A DNA stretch of 21,597 nucleotides from Corynebacterium sp. GTDB taxonomy: Bacteria > Actinomycetota > Actinomycetes > Mycobacteriales > Mycobacteriaceae. Below the pieces are notes generated by a model that searched no databases, was not told where the DNA came from, and worked only from the letters and a program-made list of their open reading frames with translations. Below, in pieces: positions 7,342 to 15,453 of the stretch. Position 1 is the stretch's first letter. Every line of letters starts with the position of its first letter. Made by a program: the position numbers and the translations under genes. The DNA lies in contig JAKDIS010000037.1 in NCBI GenBank assembly GCA_030450335.1, forward strand, positions 1 through 21,597. Reading direction: 5' to 3'.

Positions 7342-7863
7342 ATGGCAGACAATCAGACGACCTGGCTCACCCAGGAATCCTTCGACCGGCTCAACGACGA
7401 GCTCAACGCGCTGAAGGCGAATCGTCCCGCTCTGGCCGCCGAGATCAACGAGCGCCGTGAAGAGGGTGACCTCAAGGAGAACGGCGGCTACCACGCCGCC
7501 CGCGAGCAGCAGGGCCAGGAGGAGGCCCGCATCGCCTACCTCGAGGAGCTGCTGGACAGCGCCACCATCGGCGAGGCCCCGCAGGAGTCCGGTGTGGCTC
7601 TCGTCGGTTCCGTGGTGCACATCTACTACGACGGCGACGAGGACGACAAGGAGACCTTCCTGATCGGTACCCGCGGTCTGGAGTCCTCCAACCCCGACCT
7701 GGAGACCTACTCCACCGACGCCCCGCTGGGCGCCGCGCTGATCGGTGCCAAGGAGGGTGAGTCCCGCGAGTACAAGAGCCCGACGGGCGACACGATCACC
7801 GTGACCCTGGTCAAGGCGGAGCCCTACGACCCGGACCGCGACGTCCCCCGCGCCGAGCAGTAG
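7342..7863 (+). CDS. greA: Transcription elongation factor GreA
   Basis: A 173-aa factor that enters the RNA polymerase secondary channel and stimulates cleavage of backtracked transcripts. The N-terminal coiled-coil hairpin (about 10-78) has the acidic tip [15 protein letters not shown], with Asp43 and Glu46 at the positions needed for Mg binding in E. coli GreA. The C-terminal FKBP-like domain ends with [24 protein letters not shown] at 7324-7330 lies 11 nt before the ATG and partly overlaps the 8-bp palindrome CCTGCAGG (7319-7326). The gene keeps its place next to mca and DUF4307, as in M. tuberculosis. Its leader holds a terminator-like hairpin. Confidence 0.97.
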   Translation: MADNQTTWLTQESFDRLNDELNALKANRPALAAEINERREEGDLKENGGYHAAREQQGQEEARIAYLEELLDSATIGEAPQESGVALVGSVVHIYYDGDEDDKETFLIGTRGLESSNPDLETYSTDAPLGAALIGAKEGESREYKSPTGDTITVTLVKAEPYDPDRDVPRAEQ

Positions 7864-7871
7864 GACGCGAC

Positions 7872-7887
7872 GGGCCGGCAACGGCCC
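7872..7887 (+). other. Hairpin with GCAA tetraloop just after greA
   Basis: GGGCCG (7872-7877), GCAA loop, CGGCCC (7882-7887): a 6-bp GC stem closed by a GNRA tetraloop, 8 nt after the greA stop. It may protect the 3' end or help termination together with the larger hairpin 15 nt further on. Confidence 0.5.
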
Positions 7888-7901
7888 ACGGGTAAGACAA
7901 A

Positions 7902-7941
7902 AGAACCGCCCCACCGGAATCCTCTCCGGTGGGGCGGTTCT
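7902..7941. terminator. Bidirectional terminator between greA and the BI-1 family gene
   Basis: Perfect 17-bp arms at 7902-7918 and 7925-7941 with a 6-nt loop. On the minus strand the stem is followed by TTTTGTCTT, a good U-tract for the BI-1 gene. On the plus strand it ends the greA message. Both genes run towards it. Confidence 0.9.
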
Positions 7942-7958
7942 CATGGTGCCGTGGGCTG

Positions 7959-8849
7959 CTAGTCCCTGTTGAAGTAGGACAGCAGTCGCAGGATCTCGGT
8001 GTAGAGCCAGACCAGGGTGACGGCAAGGCCGAGGGCGACGCCCCAGGAGTAGCGGGACGGTGCACCGGCGCGGATCATCTTGTCCGCCTGGTCGAAGTCG
8101 GCCAGGAAGCTCATGGCGGCCAGACCGATGCAGACGAGCGAGAAGATGATGGCGAGCGGGCCGCCGTCGCGCAGCATGCTGTTCTCGCCGGTGATCATGG
8201 CGTAGACGAAGTTACCGAGCACCAGCACCAGGACACCGACCATGGCGCCGAGCAGCATCTTGGTGAACTTCGGGGTCACGCGGATCGCGCCGGTCTTGTA
8301 GACGATCAGCATGCCGGCGAACACGCCGATGGTGCCGAGCACGGCCTGGAAGATCATCGCGCCGGCGTTGGCACCGCCGCTGAACTCCACGCTGGTGAAC
8401 ATGAAGGAGAAGCCACCGACGAACAGGCCCTCGAAGGCCGCGTAGACCAGGGTGACGACCGGGGAGCCGTACTTCTTGCCGAACGCGGAGACCAGCACGG
8501 CCACGAGGCCACCGATGGCACCGACGAAGGTCAGCGTCATCGCCAGGCTCTCGTTGCTCATGCCGATCATGAAGTTCACCGCGGCCATGACCACGATGAC
8601 CGCCAGTGTGATGCCGGTCTTGGTGACCACGTCGTCGATGGTCATCGGGCGGTCGGAGCTACCGGTCTGGGCACCGTAATTCGGGGACTGCTGGTACCCG
8701 GGCTGCTGCTGGGTCTGCTGACCCTGCTGGCCCCACTGCTCCCCCGCGGACTGGTAGCCCTGCTGGTATGCGGCGGACTGCCCCTGCCGGCCCTGGGCGG
8801 AGCCCTCCGACTGGGCCAGCGAACTCATAAAGGGGTTCGAACTTCTCAC
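7959..8849 (-). CDS. Bax inhibitor-1/YccA family membrane protein
   Basis: A 296-aa protein with a Gln/Gly-rich soluble N-terminus (about 10-66) and seven membrane helices (starting near 77, 104, 130, 163, 198, 231 and 268). The motif SFLADFDQADKMI (247-259) carries the two Asp residues typical of the family, whose B. subtilis member YetJ is a pH-sensitive calcium leak channel. The GTG at 8849 is preferred because MRSSNP is the usual actinobacterial start and GGAAGG lies 11 nt upstream; an ATG at 8828 lacks a ribosome site. Function in actinobacteria is not settled. It has a long (about 100 nt) leader behind an extended -10 box flanked by an inverted repeat, and ends at the terminator shared with greA. 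Confidence 0.9.
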   Translation of the reverse strand: MRSSNPFMSSLAQSEGSAQGRQGQSAAYQQGYQSAGEQWGQQGQQTQQQPGYQQSPNYGAQTGSSDRPMTIDDVVTKTGITLAVIVVMAAVNFMIGMSNESLAMTLTFVGAIGGLVAVLVSAFGKKYGSPVVTLVYAAFEGLFVGGFSFMFTSVEFSGGANAGAMIFQAVLGTIGVFAGMLIVYKTGAIRVTPKFTKMLLGAMVGVLVLVLGNFVYAMITGENSMLRDGGPLAIIFSLVCIGLAAMSFLADFDQADKMIRAGAPSRYSWGVALGLAVTLVWLYTEILRLLSYFNRD

Positions 8850-8954
8850 GACGTCTTTGTCCTTCCGTCACATTCTCTAGTCTGTGTCCCCCGCGGCCCC
8901 ACCTGGGCCGGTCGCCGTCGCCGACGCCGACGTCCCGAGTGAACGCGGTTACTG

Positions 8955-8977
8955 CTGTACACCATAACAACGTACAG
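8955..8977 (-). promoter_or_regulatory. Inverted repeat around the -10 box of the BI-1 gene
   Basis: CTGTAC (8955-8960) and GTACAG (8972-8977) are perfect 6-bp arms separated by 11 nt. Between them, on the minus strand, lies TGT-TATGGT, an extended -10 element (hexamer at 8961-8966) reading towards the BI-1 gene. A protein bound here would cover the promoter, so it is a candidate operator. Confidence 0.45.
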
Positions 8978-9041
8978 ACCCCGCCCCGTGTTCCCGTAGG
9001 CGTGATTACACAATTCCGCGACGTGCGTCCCGATTCTTCGA

Positions 9042-9047
9042 TACTGT
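9042..9047 (+). promoter_or_regulatory. -10 box for a probable leaderless succinic semialdehyde dehydrogenase mRNA
   Basis: TACTGT ends 7 nt before the ATG at 9055, and no Shine-Dalgarno is present. The overlapping GATACT (9040-9045) is an alternative reading of the same element. No clear -35 is seen. Confidence 0.4.
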
Positions 9048-9054
9048 GCTTCAC

Positions 9055-10638
9055 ATGACGAAAAAGACCCTGGCAACCGGCTCCCTCCCCGACGCCCTGG
9101 CGTCCGAGCTCCGGGTCCTCACCGTAAACGCAGCGACCGGAAGCATCGACAACGGCGACCGCCTCGAGATCGAGGGCCCGTTCACCGGCGAGACCATCGG
9201 CTGGGTCGGCCGCGGCACGGAGGACGACGTCGACGAGGCGTTCCGTCGCGCCCGCGCGGCCCAGACGCGGTGGGCGGAGGTCGACCCGAAGAAGCGCGGG
9301 AAGATCCTGCTCAAGTTCCACGACACCCTGCTCAAGAACCAGAAGACGATGATGGACATCATCCAGCTGGAGACCGGCAAGTCGCGCGACTCCGCCTACG
9401 AGGAGGTGATCCACTGCGCGATCACCGCCCGCTACTACGGCAACCAGGTGCACAAGCTCCTCAAGCCGAAGCACCGTGCCGGCGTGATGCCCGTGCTCAC
9501 CAAGACCACCGAACGCCACCTGCCCAAGGGCGTCATCGGCCAGATCAGCCCCTGGAACTACCCGCTGACGCTGGCCCTGTCGGACGCGCTGCCCGCCCTC
9601 GCCGCCGGAAACGGGCTCGTCGCCAAGCCGGACTCCTCCACCCCGTTCTCCGCGCTGTACGCCTTCAAGCTGCTCTTCGAGTCCGGCATGCCCCGCGGGC
9701 TCGTGCAGCTGGTGACCGGCCCGGGACGCGTGGTGGGCAACTCCATCGCCGAGCAGTGCGACCACCTCATGTTCACCGGCTCCACGGAGACCGGCAAGAA
9801 GCTCGGCGAGATCGCCGGCCGTCGCCTCATCGACTACTCCGCCGAGCTCGGCGGCAAGAACCCGATGATCATCACCGGCGACGCCGACCTGGACAAGATC
9901 ATGCCCACCGTGCTGACCGGCTGCTTCTCGAACTCGGGTCAGCTGTGCGTGTCCATCGAGCGCATCTACGTGCACAAGGACCGTTACGACGCCTTCGTCC
10001 CGAAGTTCGCCCAGGCCACCAAGGACCTGCGGCTCGGCGCCGGGTTCGACTGGAACATCCAGATGGGTTCGCTGAGCGGCGCCAGCCAGATGTCCACGGT
10101 CGAGAAGATGGTGGACGACGCGGTCGACAAGGGTGCCACCCTCGTCGCCGGCGGCAAGGCGCGTGCCGACCTGGGCCCCTACTTCTACGAGCCGACCGTG
10201 TTCACCGACGTCACCGAGGAGGCGGAGATCAAGCGCGGCGAGGTCTTCGGTCCGGTCGTGTACGTCGAGAAGGTCGACTCCCACGACGAGGCCGTGGAGA
10301 AGGCCAACGACACCAACTACGGCCTGAACTCCGCGGTCTTCGGCCCCTCGAAGACCGCCACCGGCATCGCCGAGCGACTGTTCTCCGGCACGGTGAACAT
10401 CAACGACGGCTACGCCGCCGCCTTCGCCTCCGTGGACAACGAGATGGGTGGCACCGGCGAGTCCGGGCAGGGACGTCGCCAGGGCGCCCACGGTCTGCTG
10501 AAGTACACCGAGACCCAGAACGTCACCGACGAGCGCGTCCTGCCGATCCGCGGCCCGGAGTTCCTCAAGCCGCGCGCCTACGCCGCGGTGATGACCGTCC
10601 TGCTGCTCGCCGGCAAGACCTTCAAGATCCTGAAGTAG
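9055..10638 (+). CDS. gabD2: Succinic semialdehyde dehydrogenase, GabD2 type
   Basis: A 527-aa aldehyde dehydrogenase superfamily enzyme, probably oxidising succinic semialdehyde to succinate with NADP+ (GABA degradation or a bypass into the TCA cycle). Active-site residues are Asn168 (SPWNYP), Lys191 (VAKPDSSTP), Glu264 (ELGGKN) and the nucleophile Cys298 (SNSGQLCVS). The KPDSSTP and SIERIYVH variants are those of the actinobacterial GabD2 group rather than the E. coli GabD group. The ATG at 9055 is chosen; a GTG at 9046 is in frame but sits inside the -10 region. It has no ribosome site and so is probably leaderless. It faces the SDR gene, with 16 bp between stops and no terminator visible. 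The exact substrate is inferred. Confidence 0.88.
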   Translation: MTKKTLATGSLPDALASELRVLTVNAATGSIDNGDRLEIEGPFTGETIGWVGRGTEDDVDEAFRRARAAQTRWAEVDPKKRGKILLKFHDTLLKNQKTMMDIIQLETGKSRDSAYEEVIHCAITARYYGNQVHKLLKPKHRAGVMPVLTKTTERHLPKGVIGQISPWNYPLTLALSDALPALAAGNGLVAKPDSSTPFSALYAFKLLFESGMPRGLVQLVTGPGRVVGNSIAEQCDHLMFTGSTETGKKLGEIAGRRLIDYSAELGGKNPMIITGDADLDKIMPTVLTGCFSNSGQLCVSIERIYVHKDRYDAFVPKFAQATKDLRLGAGFDWNIQMGSLSGASQMSTVEKMVDDAVDKGATLVAGGKARADLGPYFYEPTVFTDVTEEAEIKRGEVFGPVVYVEKVDSHDEAVEKANDTNYGLNSAVFGPSKTATGIAERLFSGTVNINDGYAAAFASVDNEMGGTGESGQGRRQGAHGLLKYTETQNVTDERVLPIRGPEFLKPRAYAAVMTVLLLAGKTFKILK

Positions 10639-10654
10639 CGTTCAGCAGCAACAC

Positions 10655-11338
10655 TCAGCCGCGGACCGGGCGGACGGACACCTCCTCGATGATCGCCTCG
10701 TCGGTGGTGTCCACCGCCAGCCGGACGGCCGCCGCCACCGACGCCGGGGCGACGTAGCGCGTCCCGTCGTAGTCGGTGTTGCCCCGCCCCTGTTGCAGGG
10801 AGACCTGCATGTCGGTGTCGACGCGGCCCGGGTGCACGGAGCTGACCCGCACCCGGCCCCGCTCCTCCTCCCGTAGGGCGTCCGTGACGGCCCGCAGCGC
10901 GAACTTCGTCCCGGAGTAGGGACCCTGGGCCGCCCCGGAGCGGAAACCGGAGCCCGAGTTGATCGCGACCACCGTGCCGCCGGCCGCCCGCAGGGCGGGG
11001 AGCAGCAGTCGGGTGAGTTCGGCCACGCCGAAGACGTTGACCGCGAACATCTCCTGCCACCGCTCCCAGCCCGTCTCCCCCACCGTGGACTCGCCGGCCA
11101 GCCCCGCGGAGTGGACGAGCACGTCCAACCGCCCCAGCCCGTCCTGCTCACCGTCCTGCAGACGCTCCACCGCCTGCGCGATCGACGCCGGGTCGCTGAG
11201 ATCGACGTCCGCGCTGGACCAGGAGATCACCCGGTGCGTGCGCGAAAGGTCCTCGACGATGGCCGCCCCGATCCCCCGCGAGCCGCCGGTGACGAGTGCC
11301 AGTGGTCTGTTGTGTTCAGTTCCTGTCGTGGTGTCCAT
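10655..11338 (-). CDS. Short-chain dehydrogenase/reductase (SDR family)
   Basis: A 227-aa classical SDR. The cofactor motif TGGSRGIG is at 17-24, NxxG-type NVFG at 101-104, a catalytic Ser in NSGSG (128 or 130) and the YxxxK pair Tyr141/Lys145 (YSGTK), followed by HPGRVDTDM. The segment after the second strand, WSSADVDLSDP, suggests the cofactor type is not simply readable. It is slightly shorter than most members (about 250) because the C-terminal substrate loop is brief. The substrate is unknown and neighbours give no clue: it is convergent with gabD2 and divergent from a small membrane protein across a region with a GTAACG palindrome. The ATG at 11338 has only a weak site (TAGGAC). Confidence 0.88.
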   Translation of the reverse strand: MDTTTGTEHNRPLALVTGGSRGIGAAIVEDLSRTHRVISWSSADVDLSDPASIAQAVERLQDGEQDGLGRLDVLVHSAGLAGESTVGETGWERWQEMFAVNVFGVAELTRLLLPALRAAGGTVVAINSGSGFRSGAAQGPYSGTKFALRAVTDALREEERGRVRVSSVHPGRVDTDMQVSLQQGRGNTDYDGTRYVAPASVAAAVRLAVDTTDEAIIEEVSVRPVRG

Positions 11339-11349
11339 GTCCTACGAGA

Positions 11350-11363
11350 GTAACGGGCGTTAC
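11350..11363. promoter_or_regulatory. GTAACG-GG-CGTTAC palindrome with adjacent -10 box
   Basis: Perfect 6-bp arms with a 2-bp centre lie in the 105-bp gap between divergent genes. TATGCT at 11365-11370 follows directly and could be the -10 of the small membrane protein gene. A dimeric regulator here could control both directions. Confidence 0.4.
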
Positions 11364-11417
11364 GTATGCTCGTGGATACCCCTGGGCACACCGTCCCACG
11401 GGGCTCGAAGTTTCAAG

Positions 11418-11432
11418 TTCACGCACCGTGAA
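11418..11432 (+). other. Small hairpin before the ribosome site of the 86-aa membrane protein
   Basis: TTCACG (11418-11423) and CGTGAA (11427-11432) pair across a 3-nt loop. The second arm overlaps the start of the Shine-Dalgarno AAAGGA (11431-11436), so folding could limit translation of the gene at 11444. Confidence 0.35.
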
Positions 11433-11443
11433 AGGACACCGTC

Positions 11444-11704
11444 ATGTTCGGTACCGCAATCACCACCCTGATCCTCGGCGCGCTGTCCGGCGCAGGCGCC
11501 TGGTTCGCCTGGGACCAGGACCGCAAGAGCCTGTCGGTGGCGCTGACCATCCTCACGCTCATCCTCGCGGTGATCGCCATCTCCACCGCGTTCGCCGGTG
11601 CCGTGGCGGTCATCGTCAAGCTGCTCCCGATCGTGCTGATCGTGCTCGTCGGCTGGCTCGGCATCAAGCAGCTGCAGAACAAGAAGTCCAAGCCCAGCGC
11701 CTGA
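11444..11704 (+). CDS. Small three-helix membrane protein, unknown function
   Basis: An 86-aa, very hydrophobic protein with helices at about 4-22, 31-50 and 54-75 and a basic C-terminal tail (KQLQNKKSKPSA). A short charged loop (WDQDRKS) joins the first two helices. AAAGGA lies 7 nt before the ATG, so the start is well supported. No family is recognised and no catalytic motif is present. It is preceded by the GTAACG palindrome and converges with the ThrE-like gene, with 11 bp between stops. Confidence 0.75.
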   Translation: MFGTAITTLILGALSGAGAWFAWDQDRKSLSVALTILTLILAVIAISTAFAGAVAVIVKLLPIVLIVLVGWLGIKQLQNKKSKPSA

Positions 11705-11715
11705 GAATCACGCGG

Positions 11716-13023
11716 TCACCGGGGCTGAGGTGTCCGCCGTGCCCTCAGGAACTCCCGCGTCCGGTTGGCCACGAAGGCACCGAGTGCCGTCCCGGTGCCG
11801 ATCGCCACGCACACCGTCACCGCGGACACGAAGTGCTCCGCCCCGGACTCCCCTCCCATCACCTCGAGGATCCCGGAGACCACGGCGATCCCGGGCAGGA
11901 CCGCGCCCGTGACACCCATCAGCGCGAAGACGTGGTCCGGGTAGCCGGTACGCACCGCCATCATCACCGACACCGCGCCCAGTACCGTGGCCGCACCGGC
12001 CGCCGCCCACACCGTGGACGCCCCGGCCACGACCAGGAGGAACTGGTTGACCACGCCGGTGGCCACACCGATGGTCACCGCCGGCAGCGCCAACCGCAGC
12101 CACCCGCCGTTGGCGAAGGCGTTGGCCAGGGCCCCGAGCCCGGAGAACACCAACGCCAGGTACCACGGCAACCCCGGCACGTCGCTGATCAGCGGGTGGT
12201 CCATGTCCAGCACCTCCCCGAGGGTGAAGACGTAGACGCCGCTGATCGCCAGCCCGAACGCGGTGACCACCACACTTCCCGCGCGGGTCACCGCCGAGAG
12301 GTAGTCACCGTCGATGACATCGGTCATCGCCCCGATGACCTGGGGTAACGGGATGATCAACAGCCAGTTCACCGCGATCGCCGCGGCCGCTGCCACCGGG
12401 TCGAGCACGTCGACCAGAACCAGCACGGTCGCCAGTGTGCCGGCGATCGCGCTCTTGATCACCGTGGAGAACAGCTCCGGCATCCGGAACTTCCCCAACG
12501 CCTGCCCGCAGAAGGCCGTGACCAGCTGCACCCCGGCCGCTGCCAGCCACGCCTGCCACCCCACCCCGAGCTGCATCGAGATCACGAAGGCGAGCATCGT
12601 GGTGCCGCCGGCCACCGCCCACCACGGGGTGCTGATCGCCCGCAGCCGGGTGACCTGCTCGTGCAGCGAGTTGATGCTGCGTTCGGTGGGCCCGGAGGTG
12701 TCCTCCCCCTCCCCGGTGATCTCCTCGGCCAGCCGGTGCAGCTGCCAGGAGCGGGTGCAGTCGATGAGGTCCAGTGCCTTGGCCGAGGTGGTGACCGTCA
12801 CCGTGCCACTGTCGGGCAGTGACGCCTCGACGATGACGAGGCGCCCGACGGTGGTGAAGTGGAACCCCATCAGGCCCCGGGTGTCCGCGCACTGCTTCAG
12901 GGTCTCCCCGACCCGCCAGCCGGGCTGCCCGGACTCCAGGAAGCCGCAGCCCAGGTCGGCGAGCAGGCCCAGTTCGTCACGGATACCTTTTGCGCCAGCA
13001 CGGTCCGCCGGAGATGTGTCCAT
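11716..13023 (-). CDS. ThrE-family threonine/serine exporter-like protein
   Basis: A 435-aa protein with the two-part ThrE architecture. A soluble N-terminal region (about 1-128) contains the ADTRGLMGFHFTTVGRLVIVEASL stretch typical of DUF1212. It is followed by about ten hydrophobic helices; the later ones form the DUF3815-like half (TGYPDHVFALMGVTGAVLPGIAVVSGI). C. glutamicum ThrE exports threonine and serine by proton antiport; this protein may export small amino acids or peptides, but the substrate is inferred. It is shorter than ThrE (about 489 aa), mainly at both ends. The ATG at 13023 is preferred over GTG at 13029 because a perfect TATAAT lies 8 nt upstream, pointing to a leaderless message. 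Confidence 0.85.
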   Translation of the reverse strand: MDTSPADRAGAKGIRDELGLLADLGCGFLESGQPGWRVGETLKQCADTRGLMGFHFTTVGRLVIVEASLPDSGTVTVTTSAKALDLIDCTRSWQLHRLAEEITGEGEDTSGPTERSINSLHEQVTRLRAISTPWWAVAGGTTMLAFVISMQLGVGWQAWLAAAGVQLVTAFCGQALGKFRMPELFSTVIKSAIAGTLATVLVLVDVLDPVAAAAAIAVNWLLIIPLPQVIGAMTDVIDGDYLSAVTRAGSVVVTAFGLAISGVYVFTLGEVLDMDHPLISDVPGLPWYLALVFSGLGALANAFANGGWLRLALPAVTIGVATGVVNQFLLVVAGASTVWAAAGAATVLGAVSVMMAVRTGYPDHVFALMGVTGAVLPGIAVVSGILEVMGGESGAEHFVSAVTVCVAIGTGTALGAFVANRTREFLRARRTPQPR

Positions 13024-13031
13024 GACCACGC

Positions 13032-13037
13032 ATTATA
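13032..13037 (-). promoter_or_regulatory. Consensus -10 box for the ThrE-like gene
   Basis: The minus strand reads TATAAT, a full consensus match, ending 8 nt before the ATG at 13023. No Shine-Dalgarno is present, so the transcript is probably leaderless and independent of the DUF4442 gene upstream. Confidence 0.65.
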
Positions 13038-13061
13038 TGACATCCATGGCCTACTCTGCTC

Positions 13062-13523
13062 TCAGCTACGCGCCTGCTTCCTCCGGAAGTACACCCGGCT
13101 GCGCACGCTGGCGACCACGTCGCCCTTCTCGTCGGTGATGTCGGTGTCGAACCAGTGGAGGTACTTCGACCCGTCGGCGGTCTTCTCCCGGATCAGTTCG
13201 AAGGTCTCGTCGTCGGTCCGCATGTCGGCGACGATCCGGCCGCGGCCGGGCTTGCGGTAGACCACGTGGGACTCCGCGTCCCACACGTTGTAGGCCCCAC
13301 CCAGGCGGGTCAGCCCCATGAACAGGTAGAAGCCGTCCGTCATGGTCTGGATCGTGCCGCCGAACGCGGTGCCGACCAGGTTGGCATTGACGCGGCGTGG
13401 ACGGTGCGAGGTGATCACCCGGGAGCCGTCGTTGGCGATGTAGTTGATGCGGATACCCGAACCGAGGTAGGGCGGGAAGACCCCCAGGAGAGTCTTCAGT
13501 TGGCGCGGACTCGGCTTCAGCAT
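13062..13523 (-). CDS. DUF4442 hotdog-fold protein (putative thioesterase)
   Basis: A 153-aa protein with the DUF4442 signature: FPPYLGSGIRINYI (16-29), a VNANLVGTAFGGTIQTMTDGFYLFMGL block (45-71) containing the expected active-site helix, and a closing strand VASVRSRVYFRRK. Hotdog proteins of this type usually hydrolyse acyl-CoA or bind acyl groups; no substrate can be named. GGAGGG lies 3 nt before the ATG at 13523, closer than usual. A TATCAT -10 candidate lies at 13566-13571 on the minus strand. It precedes the ThrE-like gene by 38 bp. Confidence 0.85.
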   Translation of the reverse strand: MLKPSPRQLKTLLGVFPPYLGSGIRINYIANDGSRVITSHRPRRVNANLVGTAFGGTIQTMTDGFYLFMGLTRLGGAYNVWDAESHVVYRKPGRGRIVADMRTDDETFELIREKTADGSKYLHWFDTDITDEKGDVVASVRSRVYFRRKQARS

Positions 13524-13571
13524 GGGCCCTCCGTGGAGTGGTCGGTACAGTGCGGGATCCCGACGATGATA

Positions 13572-13601
13572 GAACGCCACACCTCCCCCGCGCGGGCGTT
13601 C
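13572..13601 (-). repeat. Inverted repeat between the ABC permease and DUF4442 genes
   Basis: GAACGCC (13572-13578) and GGCGTTC (13595-13601) are perfect 7-bp arms with a 16-nt spacer, next to the TATCAT -10 candidate (13566-13571) for the DUF4442 gene. It could be an operator or the terminator of the ABC operon. No T-run follows. Confidence 0.35.
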
Positions 13602-13618
13602 CGCATACTTCGGGAAAA

Positions 13619-14356
13619 CTACCGGACGTCCGCCGTCGCGTTCCGCCACAGGCCGACCCCGCCGAGGACCACGAACCAGCCGATGATGACCAGGTAGCAG
13701 ACCGCCGGGGCGATCCCGAGGCTCAGCGGGTCGACCCCGCTGATCAGCTGGTCCTGGCGCTGGACCGGGGCGATCGCGGCGAGCGGGCGGAAGGCGTCGA
13801 ACTGTTGGGCGGCGTAGCCCACCATGCTGTCGATCAGCAGGATCCAGGCGACGGGCACGGCGACCGCGCCGACCTGGCTGCGGATCACGCAGGCCAGGCC
13901 CACGCTCGCCGCCGCGAACAGCACCGAGCTGATCAGCGGCACATAGGCCGCACTCGCGCCGGCACCGAGCTGAAGCCCGGAGCCCAGCACCGCGGCGACG
14001 CCGAGGGACAGGGCGATGCCCACCACGTAGAGAACCGCGACGAAGACGGCGGTGACCAGCATCTTCGCCACCACCCACTGCCAGCGTCCGGCCTGGGTCA
14101 GGAACGCCTGGGCGTGCATGTGGTTGCGGATGTCGCCGGCGGTGGAGGATGCGGCGAAGATCACCGCGATGAGCAGGAAGATCTGGTAGCCGAAGGTGAT
14201 CGTCGCCCAGTCGAAACCGGGGCGGTCGCCGAAGACGCCCATCAGGACGACGGGTCCGAACAGGGAACCCGCCAGCAGGACGGCGTACACCAGCGTGGCA
14301 CGGACGCTGAACAGTTTGGTGGTCTCGGAGCGCAGGGACGTGAGCAGTGTATTCAT
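13619..14356 (-). CDS. ABC-2 type transporter permease
   Basis: A 245-aa integral membrane protein with six predicted helices (near 22, 53, 98-130, 145, 170 and 215) and the N-terminal LRSETTKLFSVRATLVY start that is typical of ABC-2 permeases paired with bacitracin/lantibiotic-type ATPases. The GDIRNHMHAQAFLTQAGRWQWVVAKM loop is the usual contact with the ATPase. The ATG at 14356 is 8 bp after the ATPase stop, so the two genes form an operon. Export of an antibiotic, lipid or peptide is likely, but the substrate is not readable. Confidence 0.88.
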   Translation of the reverse strand: MNTLLTSLRSETTKLFSVRATLVYAVLLAGSLFGPVVLMGVFGDRPGFDWATITFGYQIFLLIAVIFAASSTAGDIRNHMHAQAFLTQAGRWQWVVAKMLVTAVFVAVLYVVGIALSLGVAAVLGSGLQLGAGASAAYVPLISSVLFAAASVGLACVIRSQVGAVAVPVAWILLIDSMVGYAAQQFDAFRPLAAIAPVQRQDQLISGVDPLSLGIAPAVCYLVIIGWFVVLGGVGLWRNATADVR

Positions 14357-14364
14357 GGGTGGTT

Positions 14365-15372
14365 CTACTTTCCGGTGGTCAGGACGGTGGTTTCGGTGCT
14401 CTCGGTACCGTCGGCGCTGTCGGTCCGGTACTCCTGGGCGTCGGCGGTGGCGGCCAGGAAGCGCGACTCCAGGTCCTCGCTCTGCGCGTACAGCCCGGTG
14501 ACCAGGACGCCCGCGGTGAGGGCGGTCTCGGCGACGGCGCGTCGCACCACCACGTCGCCGACCCCGTCGGGGACGTCCACGGTGATCTGGGAGCCGGACG
14601 CCCTGTCGGCGTCCTTCCCCACGGCGTAGCCGGCGGTGAAACCGGCGGTACCCAGCGCGGAGCACAACGTCCTCCCGGCGCGGGCGTCGGTCGTCTCGAC
14701 GAGCACGTGGGCGCCGCCGGCGAGGAACTCGTCCATCGAGTACTCGCCGATCATGCGTCCCTTGCCGATCACGACCAGCCGGTCGGCGGTCTGCTGCATC
14801 TCGGAGAGCAGGTGGGAGGACACCAGCACGGCCCGCCCCTCCCCCGCCAGGGCGCGGATGGTGTGCCGCATCCAGCTGACGCCCTCGGGGTCGAGCCCGT
14901 TGACCGGCTCGTCGAGGACCAGGTGCGCCGGGTCGCCCAGCAGCGCACCGGCGAGGCCGAGACGCTGCTTCATGCCCAGCGAGTAGCCGCCGACCTTCTT
15001 GTCCCCGGCGGAGGCCAGCCCCACCAGCTGCAGACACTTGTCCACGCGGGAGTCGGAGATGCCCGCGCCGCGCGCCAGTACCTTCAGGTGTGAGCGTCCG
15101 CTGCGTCCGGGGGTGAACCAGGTGGCCTCCAGCAGGGCGCCTGCGGTGGCGGGCTTGTCGGCGACGTTCCGGAACTCCTGCCCGTCGAACTCGGTGTGCC
15201 CGGCGGTGGGACGGTCGAGTCCGAGCATGCAGCGCATCGTGGTGGACTTGCCGGCGCCGTTGGGGCCCAGGAAGCCGGTGACGGCGGCGTCCGGCACGGT
15301 GAACGAGAGCTCCTCGACGGCCGGTGTACCGGAACGGCCGTACCTCTTCGACATCTTCTCTACTGTGATCAT
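14365..15372 (-). CDS. ABC transporter ATP-binding protein
   Basis: A 335-aa ATPase. Walker A GPNGAGKST is at 36-44, the signature YSLGMKQRLGLAGAL follows at about 132-146, then Walker B with its Glu (HLVLDEPVNGLDP) and the switch His (SSHLLSE). The C-terminal 110 residues are the extension common in drug and lantibiotic exporters. The ATG at 15372 is chosen because the protein then begins directly with the first strand (MITVEKMSKRYG); longer in-frame starts run through the divergent promoter region. It partners with the permease downstream and is divergent from an MHS symporter, with a strong palindrome between them. Confidence 0.92.
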   Translation of the reverse strand: MITVEKMSKRYGRSGTPAVEELSFTVPDAAVTGFLGPNGAGKSTTMRCMLGLDRPTAGHTEFDGQEFRNVADKPATAGALLEATWFTPGRSGRSHLKVLARGAGISDSRVDKCLQLVGLASAGDKKVGGYSLGMKQRLGLAGALLGDPAHLVLDEPVNGLDPEGVSWMRHTIRALAGEGRAVLVSSHLLSEMQQTADRLVVIGKGRMIGEYSMDEFLAGGAHVLVETTDARAGRTLCSALGTAGFTAGYAVGKDADRASGSQITVDVPDGVGDVVVRRAVAETALTAGVLVTGLYAQSEDLESRFLAATADAQEYRTDSADGTESTETTVLTTGK

Positions 15373-15453
15373 GGTTCCCAAGTCTTCTCCCCGGCCCCGT
15401 GCCGGCACATCGACCTGCGGGGGGATCTCCGGGGACGGTTTGGGGTCCCACAC

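Noticed and set aside
13619..15451. 610-aa open frame covering the ABC ATPase and permease genes
   Set aside because: Its upstream two-thirds is an Arg/Gly/Pro-rich shadow of the ATPase gene in another frame; only the last 245 residues, the permease from ATG 14356, are a real protein, so it is not a fusion.
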